A stretch of 13,976 bases of DNA, taken from the NCBI GenBank assembly GCA_900551815.1, contig URXE01000055.1:1-13976 (forward strand), read 5' to 3'. The notes under the pieces were generated by a model. That model worked only from the letters and a program-made list of their open reading frames with translations, searched no databases and was not told where the DNA came from. Both the position numbers and the translations under genes were made by a program. Below, piece by piece: positions 13,021 to 13,976 of the stretch. How positions within the stretch are numbered: the first letter of the stretch is position 1; the number at the start of each line of letters is the position of its first letter. Origin of the DNA: an uncultured Collinsella sp. Lineage in GTDB: Bacteria; Actinomycetota; Coriobacteriia; Coriobacteriales; Coriobacteriaceae.

Positions 13021-13927
13021 CTATTGCTTCAAATTGAGGTCCATGGAAATGAGCTTGTCCTTCACTTCCTCAATGGACTTCGCGCCAAAGTTCCTGATGT
13101 TGAGCAGGTCGTTCTCAGAATACTCAACCAGCTGACGAACAGAGTGGATACCAGCGCGCTTCAAGCAGTTGTAGGAACGAACGGAAAGGTCCAGATCCTC
13201 AATCTGCTTGTCGAGCTCAGCGTTGGTCTCCTGGTTTTCAGGAGCGAAGATGGAAACTACTTCGCCCTCTTCGTCTTCCTCTACTTCGTCGAGCATGAGG
13301 AATGCGCCCATGTACTGGTTAATGATGTTTGCAGCACGGCACACAGCCTCGGTGGGGTTGATGGAGCCATCAGTCTCAACTTCAAGAACAAGCTTGTCAT
13401 AGTCGGTGCGCTGGCCAACGCGGGTGTCGGTAACGCCCATGGTGCAGCGACGAACCGGCGAGAACAGCGAGTCGACATGGATGACCCCGATGGGATCCTC
13501 CGTGCGCTTGTTGCGCTCGGCGGAAACGTAACCGCGGCCCACGCCGATACGGACCGTCATGTCAAGCTGGCCGCCGTCGGCAACCGTGGCAATGACATGC
13601 TCGGGGTTGATCAGCGTGAACTCGGTGGGGACCTGCAGGTCCGCACCGGTCACAACGCAGGGGCCCTCGGCAGAAACATGAGCCGTGGCCTCTTCCACGT
13701 CGTCATTGAGAGCCGAGAAGACCAGGCCCTTGACGTTCAGGACGATATCGGTGATATCCTCGATAACGCCTTCGGCCGTGGTGAACTCGTGCTGCACACC
13801 GTCGATTTGGATGGCCGTCGCCTTGGCGCCGTCGAGAGACGACAGCAGAACGCGACGCATGCTGTTACCCAGCGTATAGCCGTAGCCACGCTCCAGCGGT
13901 TCCACGATGAAACGCGCAACAGTATCG
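13021..13927 (-). CDS. rpoA: RNA polymerase alpha subunit, 5'-truncated
   Basis: About 301 residues remain; the N-terminus is lost at the adapter junction, probably some 20-25 residues judging from typical alpha subunits. The first genomic residues are DTVARFIVEPLERGYGYTLGNSMRRVLLSSL, the dimerisation region that nucleates polymerase assembly. QIDGVQHEFTTAEGVIEDITDIVLNVK and the GRGYVSAERN block follow. After an acidic linker (about EVEEDEEGEVVS) comes the C-terminal domain, LDLSVRSYNCLKRAGIHSVRQLV and RNFGAKSIEEVKDKL, which binds UP-element DNA and activators. In the raw contig the reading frame runs on into the adapter and gives the false start MGSEMCIRDS. It is cotranscribed with rplQ and ends in TAG. 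Confidence 0.98.
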
Positions 13928-13976
13928 CTGTCTCTTATACACATCTCCGAGCCCACGAGACTAAGGCGAATCTCGT
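13928..13976 (-). other. Nextera read-2 adapter with i7 index (artefact)
   Basis: Non-genomic. 13928-13946 is the mosaic end (CTGTCTCTTATACACATCT), 13947-13961 the read-2 adapter CCGAGCCCACGAGAC, 13962-13969 TAAGGCGA, the i7 index known as N701, and 13970-13976 the start of the P7 arm. Confidence 0.98.

Noticed and set aside
731..13023. Stop-codon reassignment
   Set aside because: All genes have normal family lengths and end where expected at TAG, with no in-frame TAG or TGA inside them, so the standard code holds; only stop preference is unusual.

Overview
The window is one assembled contig of bacterial chromosome whose two ends are not genomic. Bases 1-45 and 13928-13976 are Illumina Nextera transposase adapters, including sample index sequences, so the real DNA is about 46-13927 and the first and last genes are cut by library ends, not by biology. 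The gene content suggests a Gram-positive, moderately GC-rich actinobacterium of the Coriobacteriia, most likely Collinsella or a close relative. The support is an rpoA-rplQ-truA cluster, a KMSKS-type tyrosyl-tRNA synthetase, a class A penicillin-binding protein with an acidic/Thr/Gly/Pro tail, an ArgR-type regulator and dispersed GGGACGTTCC repeats. The genus is inference from gene style, not proven here.

Layout, left to right. 46-733 (+): 5'-truncated single-pass membrane protein with a nine-Asp run. 811-1605 (-): Cof-type HAD phosphatase. 1812-3632 (-): adenine deaminase. 3633-3989: 357-bp gap holding a leader hairpin, a dispersed repeat and the tyrS terminators. 3990-5201 (-): tyrosyl-tRNA synthetase. 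5298-7274 (-): large U32-family protein. 7435-9642 (+): class A PBP, divergent from U32. 9858-10295 (-): ArgR, convergent with the PBP. 10425-11504 (-): GT2-like glycosyltransferase with degenerate motifs. 11624-12448 (-): truA. 12541-13008 (-): rplQ. 13021-13926 (-): rpoA, 5'-truncated.

Function. The right end is the distal part of the ribosomal-protein/alpha operon (rpoA-rplQ, closed by a strong intrinsic terminator), followed by truA. The middle is housekeeping: tRNA charging, a U32 protein probably acting in RNA hydroxylation or modification, wall synthesis and arginine regulation. The left part has purine salvage and a phosphatase. I see no mobile element, CRISPR array, tRNA, rRNA or obvious new multi-gene system.

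The signals that deserve a second look are regulatory or genomic: amber (TAG) stops in 10 of 11 genes with no TGA; a three-locus repeat with a constant core and locus-specific self-complementary arms; and hairpins placed directly in front of the HAD, ade and tyrS start sites.
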